64,000 nucleotides of DNA from Nostoc calcicola FACHB-3891 (GTDB lineage Bacteria; Cyanobacteriota; Cyanobacteriia; Cyanobacteriales; Nostocaceae). A program made the translations under genes and the position numbers. Location of the stretch: contig NZ_JACJRQ010000015.1 of NCBI RefSeq assembly GCF_014697355.1, forward strand, positions 62,001 to 126,000, read 5' to 3'. The notes under the pieces are model-generated. The model had not been told where the DNA came from. It searched no databases and worked only from the letters and a program-made list of their open reading frames with translations. This document shows positions 27,583 through 36,534 of the stretch, one piece after another. The stretch's first letter is position 1. Each line of letters opens with the position of its first letter.

Positions 27583-28100
27583 TTTCTACCCTTTCCGGTT
27601 TTTAAGCAGTTAAATAGTCAATTATTAAGATCATATCCGCTATGTAAATTTCCTGAAATTTCTTCAAGATTTTGACAAAAACTTATAAAGTCTAGGTGAA
27701 AATCAGTATAGGCAGGAGCGATCGCTTTTCCCGAAATCTGAAAAATTTTGCCTGTACCACTCTCAATACTGCTCGCTTTGTGCATTTTTAACTCGGAATT
27801 GGGTTTTGGGAAAAGTTATTGGGTAAAGGTTAAAGGTTTTTTCTTTCCCCTTTCCCCCGCCCCTTATCCCCAGAGGGGACCCCACCTTCCCCTTTTCCCC
27901 AAAACCCGACAAGTATTGGTACCACTCTCCATCAAGCCAGGTTTTGTGATTGGGCGATGCAAAAAGCGGGCTATTGAGTGTTCCCCTCATCAGCAGAACG
28001 CTCTAAAAAATTTAATGTATTGGGTGCTGGGGTGGATATTGCCACTCCTTGGTAGCACAACTGTATTGTCCTATCACCCCCAATTTTAAATTGACACTAA
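27583..28100. other. Intergenic region upstream of the EACC1-caspase operon
   Basis: This stretch holds the promoter region of the EACC1-caspase operon (next to 27582) and, at 27825-27905, a short degenerate copy of the heptamer element (GGTAAAGGTTAAAGG followed by CCCC-rich runs). A plus-strand frame of 113 codons here is low-complexity and I do not accept it as a gene. The psbA terminator follows at 28101. Confidence 0.5.
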
Positions 28101-28129
28101 AAAGCGCCCCCCTTTTCGGAGAGCGCTTT
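28101..28129 (-). terminator. Rho-independent terminator of psbA
   Basis: Read on the minus strand, AAAGCGC pairs with GCGCTTT around a CC-GG inner stem with two mismatches and a short loop, and T residues follow. It lies 25 bp after the psbA stop codon. Confidence 0.75.
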
Positions 28130-28154
28130 CTGTTGTATTTGACTTGAGTAGCGA

Positions 28155-29237
28155 TTAACCGTTGATAGCAGGAGCAGTTAGAGCAACAGGAGCAACATCA
28201 GCAGCAGCCAAGTCTAAGGGGAAGTTGTGAGCATTGCGCTCGTGCATTACTTCCATACCCAGGTTAGCGCGGTTGATGATGTCAGCCCAGGTGTTGATGA
28301 CGCGACCTTGAGAGTCGATGATGGACTGGTTGAAGTTGAAACCGTTCAAGTTGAAAGCCATTGTGCTTACACCCAAAGCGGTGAACCAGATTCCGATTAC
28401 AGGCCATGCTGCTAGGAAGAAGTGCAAGGAACGGCTGTTGTTGAAAGAAGCGTATTGGAATATCAAGCGACCGAAGTAACCGTGTGCTGCAACAATGTTG
28501 TAGGTTTCTTCTTCTTGACCGAACTTGTAGCCGTAGTTTTGAGATTCGCTTTCGGTTGTCTCACGTACTAAGGAACTTGTTACTAGTGAACCGTGCATTG
28601 CAGAGAACAAGCTTCCGCCGAATACACCAGCTACGCCCAACATGTGGAAGGGGTGCATCAAGATGTTATGTTCTGCTTGGAACACGATCATGAAGTTGAA
28701 GGTTCCAGAGATACCCAAGGGCATACCATCTGAGAATGAACCTTGTCCGATGGGGTAAATCAAGAATACTGCGGTTGCTGCTGCTACTGGTGCAGAGAAT
28801 GCTAGGCAAATCCAAGGGCGCATTCCCAAGCGGTAGGAGAGTTCCCACTCACGTCCTAAGTAGCAGAATACGCCGATTAGGAAGTGGAATACTACCAACT
28901 GGTAAGGACCGCCGTTGTACAGCCACTCATCAAGAGATGCTGCTTCCCAAATTGGGTAGAAGTGCAAACCGATGGCGTTGGAGGAAGGAACAACTGCACC
29001 GGAGATGATGTTGTTTCCGTATACTAAGGAACCTGCTACTGGTTCGCGGATGCCATCGATGTCTACTGGAGGAGCAGCGATGAAGGCGATTACGAAGCAA
29101 GCGGTGGCGGCTAGCAGGGTGGGGATCATGAGTACGCCGAACCAGCCGATGTATAAGCGGTTGTTGGTGCTGGTGATCCAGTTGGCGAAGCGTTCCCAGA
29201 CGTTGGCGCTTTCGCGGCGTTGAATGGTTGCTGTCAT
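28155..29237 (-). CDS. psbA: Photosystem II D1 protein (E130 form)
   Basis: This 360-residue thylakoid membrane protein is the D1 core subunit of photosystem II, which binds P680, pheophytin, QB and the manganese cluster. Key residues are present: Tyr161 (TyrZ), Asp170, His190, His198, and near the C-terminus [15 protein letters not shown], which supplies the His332, Glu333, His337, Asp342 and Ala344 ligands. The last 16 residues ([16 protein letters not shown]) are the extension removed by CtpA. Residue 130 is Glu (LGREWEL), the form associated with high light or stress rather than the Gln130 low-light form. Cyanobacteria usually carry several psbA copies and only this one is in the window. 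A terminator follows the gene and a plausible promoter precedes it. Confidence 0.98.
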   Translation of the reverse strand: MTATIQRRESANVWERFANWITSTNNRLYIGWFGVLMIPTLLAATACFVIAFIAAPPVDIDGIREPVAGSLVYGNNIISGAVVPSSNAIGLHFYPIWEAASLDEWLYNGGPYQLVVFHFLIGVFCYLGREWELSYRLGMRPWICLAFSAPVAAATAVFLIYPIGQGSFSDGMPLGISGTFNFMIVFQAEHNILMHPFHMLGVAGVFGGSLFSAMHGSLVTSSLVRETTESESQNYGYKFGQEEETYNIVAAHGYFGRLIFQYASFNNSRSLHFFLAAWPVIGIWFTALGVSTMAFNLNGFNFNQSIIDSQGRVINTWADIINRANLGMEVMHERNAHNFPLDLAAADVAPVALTAPAING

Positions 29238-29300
29238 TGTTTTATGATTGCGTTTGAATTTGTGTATGTATCAGGCGGTTTTGTTTTCGCCTGTGAATGT

Positions 29301-29330
29301 AATTTACACTGCTTTACAAAATTTAATCAA
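29301..29330 (-). promoter_or_regulatory. Candidate psbA promoter
   Basis: Read on the minus strand, TTGATT (29325-29330) and TAAATT (29301-29306) are separated by 18 bp and lie about 65 bp before the start codon. The match to the sigma-70-type consensus is moderate, and no start-site data are available. The leader is AT-rich, as usual for psbA. Confidence 0.35.
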
Positions 29331-29673
29331 GTACTGGGGATTTTAGAAAACTGGTATAAATCATTAGCTTTACTTATATCCGACCAGTATCTATAGTTTT
29401 CGGGTATGGGGAAGAAATTTCCAATGACCAATGCGACGGGGTATGCACCGTACACACGCACAAGGGGATAAGTTTCCCGCGGCTTTCAATAAAGCTATAT
29501 TTGCTCAAACATATTAGACTTCTTGCATGAATATGAATTTGTATCACGCAGAGGCGCAGAGGCGCAAAGAAGGACTTTTGCAAGAGGTCTAATGAAATTG
29601 GCAGGTTTACAGTCGCAAAAGCTACTTTTCAAGTCACAAAAGTTGATTTACGTCAAAATCTACCCAATCTTCA
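29331..29673. other. Intergenic region between psbA and the ABC-2 permease gene
   Basis: No gene is supported. Bases 29548-29575 hold CGCAGAGGCGCAGAGGCGC, a short tandem repeat of a type scattered in such genomes. Short frames in both directions lack coding character. Confidence 0.4.
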
Positions 29674-30456
29674 CTAACTCGAAGCACTGGTATAAAACCG
29701 CAACGCAAACCGCCAAAACCAAGTAGAAAGGAAAAATAACGCCGCTGCCAATACTCCTGCACCCATCAACCAGCTAATTTCACCCCGACCTAGCATTGCT
29801 TGGGCTGGTATTGTTGTTAAAAAAGTTACTGGCACTACAAAGGTGAAGAAAAAGCGGTAAGCAGTTGGATAAGCTGTGATTGGATATCTTCCTGCTTCTA
29901 ATAAACCACGCAATACCTCAGTAATATTGTATATTTTCACGAACCATATAGTTATAGACCCCAGCATAAACCACAGGCTGTATAGAATTACCAAGCCAAA
30001 CAATAAGGGCACAACACTGAGTAAATATTTGTCTATCCCTACACCAAGGCGTTGACCTGCGTAGCCAATGATGATGCAGCCAAAGATTAAATCGGGTAGT
30101 CCCCAAGGTGAAATGGTGTTGGTGGAAAGCCAAAACTGACTGCGAATAGGTTTCAATAATATAAAGTCAAGAGTGCCTTCTTGCACATGGCGGACAATGC
30201 GATTTAGGTTCGGCGCGAGAAATGTGGCGGAAAATCCTTGCAGTAAGGTAAAAATTCCCAGAACTACTAAAGCTGCTTCCCATGACCAGCCAGCAAAAGT
30301 GTAGCCGGTGCGGTAAAACAAGAATAGCCCAAAGAGACTGCCAGCAAGGTTACCCAGGCTGCTGAAGGTAGCTATGACAAAGTTGATGCGATACTCCAAC
30401 TCAGCTGCGATCGCCGCACTCCAAAATAGTCTTAGTACTTTCCAATATCTTTGCAT
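29674..30456 (-). CDS. ABC-2 type transporter permease
   Basis: This 260-residue integral membrane protein has about six hydrophobic segments. It opens with an N-terminal cytoplasmic helix (LRLFWSAAIAAELEYRINF) and carries the loop VRHVQEGTLDFILLKPI, a mark of the ABC-2 permease subfamily (PF06182 type) that works with a separate ATPase. A second permease and an ATPase of such systems are not next to it, so the partners are elsewhere. The substrate is unknown. The gene is divergent from the dedA-like gene, and the 130 bp between them probably hold both promoters. Confidence 0.85.
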   Translation of the reverse strand: MQRYWKVLRLFWSAAIAAELEYRINFVIATFSSLGNLAGSLFGLFLFYRTGYTFAGWSWEAALVVLGIFTLLQGFSATFLAPNLNRIVRHVQEGTLDFILLKPIRSQFWLSTNTISPWGLPDLIFGCIIIGYAGQRLGVGIDKYLLSVVPLLFGLVILYSLWFMLGSITIWFVKIYNITEVLRGLLEAGRYPITAYPTAYRFFFTFVVPVTFLTTIPAQAMLGRGEISWLMGAGVLAAALFFLSTWFWRFALRFYTSASS

Positions 30457-30590
30457 CTTGCACCCCTAAGTTGATATAGACTTTAAAAATTACAAAACAA
30501 CTTTACATAAATTTAATATTACTTTTTATTCAAGAAAATTGCAGAACGTTAAGATGTTGTGGATCTATCTATTCAAAGCTCAGAAATTTT

Positions 30591-31196
30591 ATGCATCTGG
30601 ATTTACCACAATTGATTAAATCACTTGGCTACTTTGGGGTGTGGGCAATTGTTTTTGCTGAATCTGGCTTATTAATTGGTTTTTTTCTCCCTGGGGATAG
30701 TTTATTATTCACCGCTGGATTTATTGCATCTCAGAATTTACTCAACATTTGGGTTCTAATTTTTGGTGCTTTTGTTTGTGCAGTCTTAGGTGACAATGTT
30801 GGCTATTTTACTGGGCATAAATTTGGCAGAAAACTATTTCAGAAGGAAGATTCGTGGTTGTTCCATAAAAAACACATTGTGAAAACCCAAAATTTTTATG
30901 AAGAACACGGGAAGAAAACTATTGTTTTAGCGCGTTTTTTGCCAATTGTACGGACTTTTGCGCCCATTGTGGCGGGTATTGGTGCCATGCATTACCGCAC
31001 ATTTATGTCTTACAACTTAATTGGCGGCTTCGTTTGGACATTTGGAATCACTCTGTTAGGGTTTTTCTTAGGAAAAACCTTACCACCAGAACAGGTAGAT
31101 AAGTACTTGTTACCGATTATTGGATTAATTATAGTTATTTCTTTAGTACCATCAATTATTCATCTCATCCAAGAAAATAGAGCAAATAAAGGTTGA
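30591..31196 (+). CDS. DedA family membrane protein
   Basis: This 201-residue membrane protein shows the DedA/SNARE-associated pattern: VFAESGLLIGFFLPGDSLLFTAGF near the N-terminus, then GDNVGYFTGHKFGRKLF, FYEEHGKKTIVLARFLPIVRTFAPIVAGIGAM and a final membrane pair. The conserved Glu and Asp of FxPGD and the Arg of ARF.P..R are present. DedA proteins are implicated in flipping undecaprenyl phosphate or phospholipids and in membrane homeostasis. The length is typical. A repeat stretch and a small membrane protein gene follow downstream on the same strand. Confidence 0.92.
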   Translation: MHLDLPQLIKSLGYFGVWAIVFAESGLLIGFFLPGDSLLFTAGFIASQNLLNIWVLIFGAFVCAVLGDNVGYFTGHKFGRKLFQKEDSWLFHKKHIVKTQNFYEEHGKKTIVLARFLPIVRTFAPIVAGIGAMHYRTFMSYNLIGGFVWTFGITLLGFFLGKTLPPEQVDKYLLPIIGLIIVISLVPSIIHLIQENRANKG

Positions 31197-31203
31197 AAAT
31201 ATG

Positions 31204-31272
<69 letters not shown>

Positions 31273-31318
31273 TTAAAAGATAAAATGGCTTGGATTTTTA
31301 AACTACTCGCAATATTTT

Positions 31319-31849
31319 ATGACTTCCTTAAACATCAACCTCTACCTATTTCTAGAAAACCTGATTTTTTTCGTCATTGCCACACTTTTTATTGTGGTTG
31401 TCAACTGGGGGTGGAAAAACACCAAAACCTACACTTTACCATTACCGTTTCCCGGCTGGTATAAAATTTGGTTTGGCTCAGTGCAAGTATTAGGAATACT
31501 ACTCCCATTAGTAGTGATGCTACTGTGCGGTGTATGGTGGAGCGATCGCACTGTCTTAACTGTGCTTGGTTGGTATTTTATCGTATTAGTGTTGCAAATT
31601 ATTTCCGAGAGAGTCGCCCTGAGAGAGTTACAAAATGTAGTGTGGGTGATGGTTCCTTATATATACTTACCGTACCGTTTCTGGCAGTTATATGAGGGTT
31701 TAACAATCTTAGGTTCTGAAACTAAGTTATTGTGGGTGCGATATTTCTTAATTTTTCAACTAGTGCTGTGGATTGTCAATTACGCTATAGATGTATCACA
31801 ATTGCCACGGCTATTTCGCTGGGAAGTTATTCCAAGTGAACAAAAATAG
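31319..31849 (+). CDS. Small cyanobacterial membrane protein of unknown function
   Basis: This 176-residue protein has four or five hydrophobic segments (around residues 10-28, 52-72, 80-98, 112-122 and 140-160). The loops include WGWKNTKTYTLPLPFPGWYKIW and a C-terminal ending in RLFRWEVIPSEQK. I recognise no enzyme motif. The strongly membrane-like composition and the ATG start just after a repeat support a real gene. It follows dedA on the same strand with a 120-bp repeat-bearing gap and may be transcribed with it. Confidence 0.7.
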   Translation: MTSLNINLYLFLENLIFFVIATLFIVVVNWGWKNTKTYTLPLPFPGWYKIWFGSVQVLGILLPLVVMLLCGVWWSDRTVLTVLGWYFIVLVLQIISERVALRELQNVVWVMVPYIYLPYRFWQLYEGLTILGSETKLLWVRYFLIFQLVLWIVNYAIDVSQLPRLFRWEVIPSEQK

Positions 31850-31984
31850 GTGGGGTCATTGGTCATTGGTCATTGGTCATTCCCCGCGTCCCCACTCCCT
31901 CAGTTAGTTTAATTTAACTGCTGAGAAACTCCCCAAAACCTGATAGCGTCAAACAAAGGAAAATATTCTTCTGGACGTTAGAGC

Positions 31985-33709
31985 TTGAAAACCCGTTCTA
32001 ATTACTGGCTACTGCTACCTTATATCCGACCCCAGTGGCGAACCATCACTAAGGGATTTATTGGCATTTTCGGATATGTGCTGGCGACATTAGTATTAAT
32101 AAATCTTGCTGGTAAATTGGCAATTCCCTTTGCACAAGGTAATGTGGTAGCGATCGTCCAAATAACTGGAATTTGTGCCTTAATCTTTCTTGTCAGAAAC
32201 TTGTTCCAGTCTATACAAGATATGTACATGGCGAAAGTTGCTTTAAAAGTTGCTTTTCATCTCCGCCATCAAGTGTATTGCCATCTCCAAAAGCTAAATC
32301 TCAGTTATTTTGAAACAGCAAAAGCAGGTGATTTATCTTACCGCCTCACGGAAGATGTTGACCAAGTTGGTGAAGTGGTAAATAAAATATTTCACGACTT
32401 TATCCCCTGTGTTTTGCAGTTGGTGGCAATTCCGATTTATATGATTTATCTGAATTGGCAATTGACACTAGCAACGGTGATAGTTGCACCAGTAATGGGT
32501 ATTTTAATCCGCTGGTTTGGCAAACGGTCACGCAAGTATTCTTTAAAAAGTCAAAATCCGGCGTCAGGTTTATCTGCCATTATCTCGGAAATTTTTAGCG
32601 GTATCCGTTTGGTACAAGCTTTTGCAGCGGAAAACTACCAAATTGCCCGATTTGGCTATGAAGCAGAACGCAGTCTGAAAACAAAATATTCAGCACAACG
32701 GCTAAAAGTAATTCAAATTCCCATCGTGGCTTTTTTGGAAGCTTTAAGTGCATTATCTTTACTGATAGTGGGGACGTGGCAATTTTCCCAAGATAATTTG
32801 ACAGTAGCTAATTTTTTTAGTTATCTGGCGGCGGTGGCGCTGTTAATTGACCCCATTAGTCACACGATTAACAACTACAACGAATTTAAACATGGTAAAG
32901 CATGTGTTCACCGGGTTTTTGAGTTGATGGCAATTAAACCGACGGTAATAGAAAAACCAAATGCTATTACCCTACCTCCAGTTGCAGGCCAAGTAGAATA
33001 TATTCATGTTTCTTTTGGCTATCAAACAGGTGAATCCTTATTAAAGGATATCAATTTGTTGGTATCACCGGGTGAAGCGATCGCTCTTGTCGGTGCTTCT
33101 GATGCTGGGAAAACCACATTTGTCAATCTCTTACCCCGTTTCTACAACCCCAAAGCTGGTCAAATCTTAATTGACGGTATTGATATTCGGGATGTCAAGT
33201 TACATAGTCTGCGGCGACAAATTGGCATTGTTCCCCAACAAAGCATCATGTTTTCTGGAACAATTGCCCAAAATATTGCCTTTGGACAAGACTTTTTTGA
33301 TATGCAAGAAGTGACAGCAGCGGCGAAAATTGCCAACGCCCATGAATTTATTAGCGAATTGCCAGAAGGTTATCGTACTTGGGTGGGCGAAGGTGGGGTA
33401 AACTTATCTAGTGGACAAAGACAAAGAATTGCGATCGCTCGTGCTGTTTACCTCAACCCGCAAATTTTGATTCTCGATGAAGCGACATCTGCATTAGATT
33501 CTGAGTCAGAAGCCTTGGTGCAGGAAGCCTTAGAAAGACTGATGCAAAACCGCACAGTGTTTATTATTGCCCATCGTTTATCAACACTTAGAAAGTGCGA
33601 TCGTATTTTAGTTCTTGAACAAGGAAAAATTGTCGAATCAGGAACCCATGAAGAATTATTAGCCCTAGAGGGCTGCTATGCCCAATTTTATGTTGAGCAA
33701 TTTAGTTAG
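31985..33709 (+). CDS. ABC exporter, fused membrane and ATPase domains
   Basis: This 574-residue half-transporter is of the MsbA/lipid or peptide exporter type. Residues about 20-310 form the six-helix membrane domain with SYFETAKAGDLSYRLTEDVDQ and the coupling helix region. Residues about 335-570 are the ATPase, with Walker A GASDAGKT, Q-loop PQQ, signature LSSGQRQRIAIARA, Walker B ILILDEATSALDSES and the H-loop IIAHRLS. In Walker A, Asp stands where Gly is usual (GxSGxGKT), a small oddity. The start is a TTG codon (31985), and no earlier ATG fits as well. It should act as a homodimer in the inner membrane. The substrate cannot be told from sequence. Confidence 0.92.
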   Translation: MKTRSNYWLLLPYIRPQWRTITKGFIGIFGYVLATLVLINLAGKLAIPFAQGNVVAIVQITGICALIFLVRNLFQSIQDMYMAKVALKVAFHLRHQVYCHLQKLNLSYFETAKAGDLSYRLTEDVDQVGEVVNKIFHDFIPCVLQLVAIPIYMIYLNWQLTLATVIVAPVMGILIRWFGKRSRKYSLKSQNPASGLSAIISEIFSGIRLVQAFAAENYQIARFGYEAERSLKTKYSAQRLKVIQIPIVAFLEALSALSLLIVGTWQFSQDNLTVANFFSYLAAVALLIDPISHTINNYNEFKHGKACVHRVFELMAIKPTVIEKPNAITLPPVAGQVEYIHVSFGYQTGESLLKDINLLVSPGEAIALVGASDAGKTTFVNLLPRFYNPKAGQILIDGIDIRDVKLHSLRRQIGIVPQQSIMFSGTIAQNIAFGQDFFDMQEVTAAAKIANAHEFISELPEGYRTWVGEGGVNLSSGQRQRIAIARAVYLNPQILILDEATSALDSESEALVQEALERLMQNRTVFIIAHRLSTLRKCDRILVLEQGKIVESGTHEELLALEGCYAQFYVEQFS

Positions 33710-33788
33710 CGTAATATCAAGTTCGCATGAATACTTATAATCAGGGCTGATAATATCATTTCACAAAATACCTGATACACATACATGG

Positions 33789-33816
33789 GTAGGGGCGTAC
33801 AGCTGTACGCCCCTAC
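33789..33816. repeat. 28-bp perfect palindrome (GTAGGGGCG family, copy 2)
   Basis: The arms are GTAGGGGCGTACAG and CTGTACGCCCCTAC. The central bases differ from the copies at 24016 and 43061, yet both arms changed together. It lies 80 bp after the ABC exporter gene. Bases 33930-33960 carry a separate TGAATTC tandem repeat. Confidence 0.9.
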
Positions 33817-33961
33817 AGTCGATTCGTGTGTTGCAAAGATTTTTGGAAATGGTATGACGCGGGAACACGGAGAGTTTTAAATTATGAAATAATTAAGCGA
33901 ACTTGATATTATTGATTTTCCAATCATTCTGAATTCTGAATTCTGAATTCTGAATTCTTAT

Positions 33962-35140
33962 TTACGGATTTAACATAATTTTTGCAAAAATAATTTCGTT
34001 GACAATATCCATAACATCATTGACTACATCTTCCGCTGTTGATGCATCATTAATATATTGATTCAATGACTTGAATTTTTCCGGTGATATATTTCCCATT
34101 AATTTACTATCCCAATTTTGCAGAATTTCGTCGAACACTTTTTTGGCATCACCATCAGTGCATACAATAGGAATCACCGGAATTTTTTCTTGTTTAGCAT
34201 ACAGATAAGTCTCATAAGTTCCGCCAACACCTCCCACAAGAATAACCAAATCTGAATATCGCAAACAATCGAGCCATTCATTAATACCTGGTTCAGTGTA
34301 TTCGACGTTTCCACCCTTAAATATAGGTTGTTTTCCTTGTGGAACAACGTGTGTTAATTTATCAGTTAGACGTAGATTTTTTTGCGCGATTTTTTCGGCA
34401 AATTTATCAGCTACAACATAATCTACTCCTTCCCATCCACCTGTTATTAAATTATAGTTATCTTCTGCTATTTTTTCCCCAAGCTTTTGAGCGCACCAAT
34501 TGACTTCATTGGGAATATTAAAGTTTCCTGTCCCTGCAACTAAAATGCTCTTTTTACTTCTGAGTTGAACAGCATCATTTCTAATAGTATCAGTAAGCTG
34601 ATTGATAAAATCATTAAATTTATAATTTGGATCGATACTTAATTTATCCGCAATAAAAAATATGAATTCATCGAATTTCACAGAAATATCTCTAATTTTT
34701 TTAGCAACATTATGCATTGCTGAATGTTCATTATAAGATAGTTCATCACTAATGAATTTTTCTATTTTTTCTCTCTGTTCCTCCCAGTATTTTATATATT
34801 CGCTTTTGCCTTCTTTGGTATATACATTGGCATCCTGTAAAACAACTGGAAAAACTTTTTGCTGATAATCTTTGTGTTTCATGATTTCAACAGCTTCAAA
34901 CATGCAGTATTCCGAGCGTAAATATTTGTCGCTGACTACAACAATCACATAGTTACCACGTCCGATTTCCTGCATGAAACTCTGTATACTCTTCCCTAGT
35001 GTCAAGTGGTTACGGTCTCGAATTAAGTTGTAACGTTCAGAAATAAGTGCTTCACAAATTTTATCGACTAATTCTTCGCGTTGACTACCCAATTCACTCT
35101 TATTGTCTTTCCATGCATAGGATATGTATATCTGATTCAT
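33962..35140 (-). CDS. TIR-SLOG fusion protein
   Basis: This 392-residue protein has no membrane segment. Residues 1-130 are a TIR domain: IYISYAWKDN at strand A, DRNHLTLGKSIQSFMQEI, YVIVVVSDKYLRSEYCMFEAVEIM (candidate catalytic Glu82) and FPVVLQD. A helical linker follows to about residue 195. Residues about 197-345 are a Rossmann-like SLOG/LOG domain with ILVAGTGNF, LITGGWEGVDYVVADKF, SDLVILVGGVGGTYETY (LOG-like GGxGGTxE, Glu310) and IPVIPI. TIR domains can cleave NAD or make cyclic ADP-ribose signals. SLOG domains bind nucleotide-derived signals, as in ThsA of Thoeris. Joining both in one chain suggests a one-gene defence or death switch; that is inference. It stands alone and looks more AT-rich than its neighbours, which hints at transfer. 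Confidence 0.88.
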   Translation of the reverse strand: MNQIYISYAWKDNKSELGSQREELVDKICEALISERYNLIRDRNHLTLGKSIQSFMQEIGRGNYVIVVVSDKYLRSEYCMFEAVEIMKHKDYQQKVFPVVLQDANVYTKEGKSEYIKYWEEQREKIEKFISDELSYNEHSAMHNVAKKIRDISVKFDEFIFFIADKLSIDPNYKFNDFINQLTDTIRNDAVQLRSKKSILVAGTGNFNIPNEVNWCAQKLGEKIAEDNYNLITGGWEGVDYVVADKFAEKIAQKNLRLTDKLTHVVPQGKQPIFKGGNVEYTEPGINEWLDCLRYSDLVILVGGVGGTYETYLYAKQEKIPVIPIVCTDGDAKKVFDEILQNWDSKLMGNISPEKFKSLNQYINDASTAEDVVNDVMDIVNEIIFAKIMLNP

Positions 35141-35219
35141 ATTTTTGAAGATCCATTACACCTGTACTTTAAAGTAAGAAGCAGTTAATTTATCTATCCA
35201 ATTCAGTTGAGAATTGTTT

Positions 35220-35247
35220 GTAGAGACGTTGCAATGCAACGTCTCTG
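35220..35247. repeat. GTAGAGACG palindrome, copy 1
   Basis: The 12-bp arms AGAGACGTTGCA and TGCAACGTCTCT are separated by one base. Relatives are at 48454, 50531 and 63963. It lies between the TIR-SLOG and PEP-CTERM genes and could separate their transcripts. Confidence 0.85.
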
Positions 35248-35277
35248 ATTAGATTATTAGTTGTGGCAAATGTGTGA

Positions 35278-36087
35278 CTAACCTAAATCTTTAGCGGTCA
35301 GATATTTTTTCCTTTTGAGGATGATACCAAAAGCAGCAGCCATAAAGGTTCCGAAAATGCTAGCGGGTTCTGGAATAGAAGTTTCATCCACAGGTATAGG
35401 TACTTTAATACTCAAATTAGCCAAGGGAGTGTTAGTCAAAGTTAAAGATGTTATGGTTGGTGCCCCAGGAATATCGGACTGGAAATCAAAAACTGTAGGA
35501 GTTGAATCACCATTGCGATCGCTATATCGTTCTCCATAGCCACTGACTTCAAAAGTTCCCTGATACTGTTTTCCGGTGTCTGGGTCGGTGACAGTACCAG
35601 TATAAAAGGCTTTGATGAAATTAAATTCATCTTGAACAACTCCTTGAAACAAGGTTCCTGGCAATTGTCCTTGATATTTGAACGGAGTCAACTGACCACC
35701 AGAAAGAACCGGCGATGTCAAAGCACCATCGAAGGAAACAAAAGGAATACCTTTAAAGTCAACGAAGTAATGCAGACTTCCATCAGAACGTGTTCCTACC
35801 TGCAAATAGTCTGATTGATAAACAGGAACATAATTAGGATTATTTTGAGTACCTAAATTCCGGTAATAAGTTCCAGTGTCATCCGTATCAATACGAGTAA
35901 TACTGTTATTGAAATTGGGATTATTTCTGGGAAGTTCGATAGTTCCTGATATTGTACCAGTGCTTTGAATTGTGATGAATTGAGCCGCAAAAGCGCCAGT
36001 ACTACTGAAACCAATAATTGCTGCGGCTAAACAACTACTGCTAACAATTGCACTACCCAGCTTAGCCCCTGATGAACTTACTTTCAT
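35278..36087 (-). CDS. PEP-CTERM sorted exported protein
   Basis: I place the start at the ATG at 36085-36087 (MKVSSSGAKLGSA), preceded by AGGAGC 12 bases upstream, rather than at an ATG 13 codons earlier. The protein then has 269 residues. A signal peptide spans about residues 1-35 (SSSCLAAAIIGFSSTGAFAAQ). The mature part is a beta-rich domain of unknown function. The C-terminus has a PEP-CTERM signal: SIPEPASIFG, a hydrophobic segment and a basic KRKK tail. Such proteins are cleaved by an exosortase and often end up in the matrix or on the surface. No exosortase is in the window. Confidence 0.88.
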   Translation of the reverse strand: MKVSSSGAKLGSAIVSSSCLAAAIIGFSSTGAFAAQFITIQSTGTISGTIELPRNNPNFNNSITRIDTDDTGTYYRNLGTQNNPNYVPVYQSDYLQVGTRSDGSLHYFVDFKGIPFVSFDGALTSPVLSGGQLTPFKYQGQLPGTLFQGVVQDEFNFIKAFYTGTVTDPDTGKQYQGTFEVSGYGERYSDRNGDSTPTVFDFQSDIPGAPTITSLTLTNTPLANLSIKVPIPVDETSIPEPASIFGTFMAAAFGIILKRKKYLTAKDLG

Positions 36088-36534
36088 GAACAATTTGCTC
36101 CTGTAATCGCCGATGAAAAGACACACCTAGTCGGCTGAGATTCATTTCAAATGTTTCTCAACATGATTATTATTCCCAGATTTATGATGTAAATTTCATT
36201 ATCAAAAAAAGCTTTTTTATCAAAATTTGGAACATTTTATTTAAAAAAGAAGTCAGAACTCAGAAGTCAGAATTCAGAATGCAATCATTGGGGTATTTAC
36301 TTCAAATACTGCGGCAAGCCAAAAAGTCTCTAGGGAAAAGACCTCCGCTCTGATTAAATACCGCCAAATTTTGAATTCTGTCGAGGACTTAAACTCGTTT
36401 ATTCACTCATCAGCCGCATAGAATTCAATTTATTTTTCTGACGACTGACGGCTTTCTTGTTTCTTGTTAAGGAATTTTACTATTTAAATTATTCTCTCAA
36501 AAAATAATAATTAGCAAGGTAAGATTATTTATCA
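36088..36534. other. Intergenic region between divergent PEP-CTERM and carboxypeptidase genes
   Basis: It contains the ribosome-binding site of the PEP-CTERM gene and a short TCAGAAGTCAGAATTCAG repeat at 36248-36280. The rest is AT-rich with no gene seen. The promoters of both flanking genes should lie here. Confidence 0.4.

Noticed and set aside
27748..28089. A 113-codon plus-strand frame between EACC1 and psbA
   Set aside because: It crosses a degenerate repeat element and has no recognisable feature or ribosome site.
31985..33709. ABC exporter as HepA (heterocyst glycolipid or polysaccharide export)
   Set aside because: The match is to the general exporter family only. No heterocyst envelope genes are nearby to support this name.
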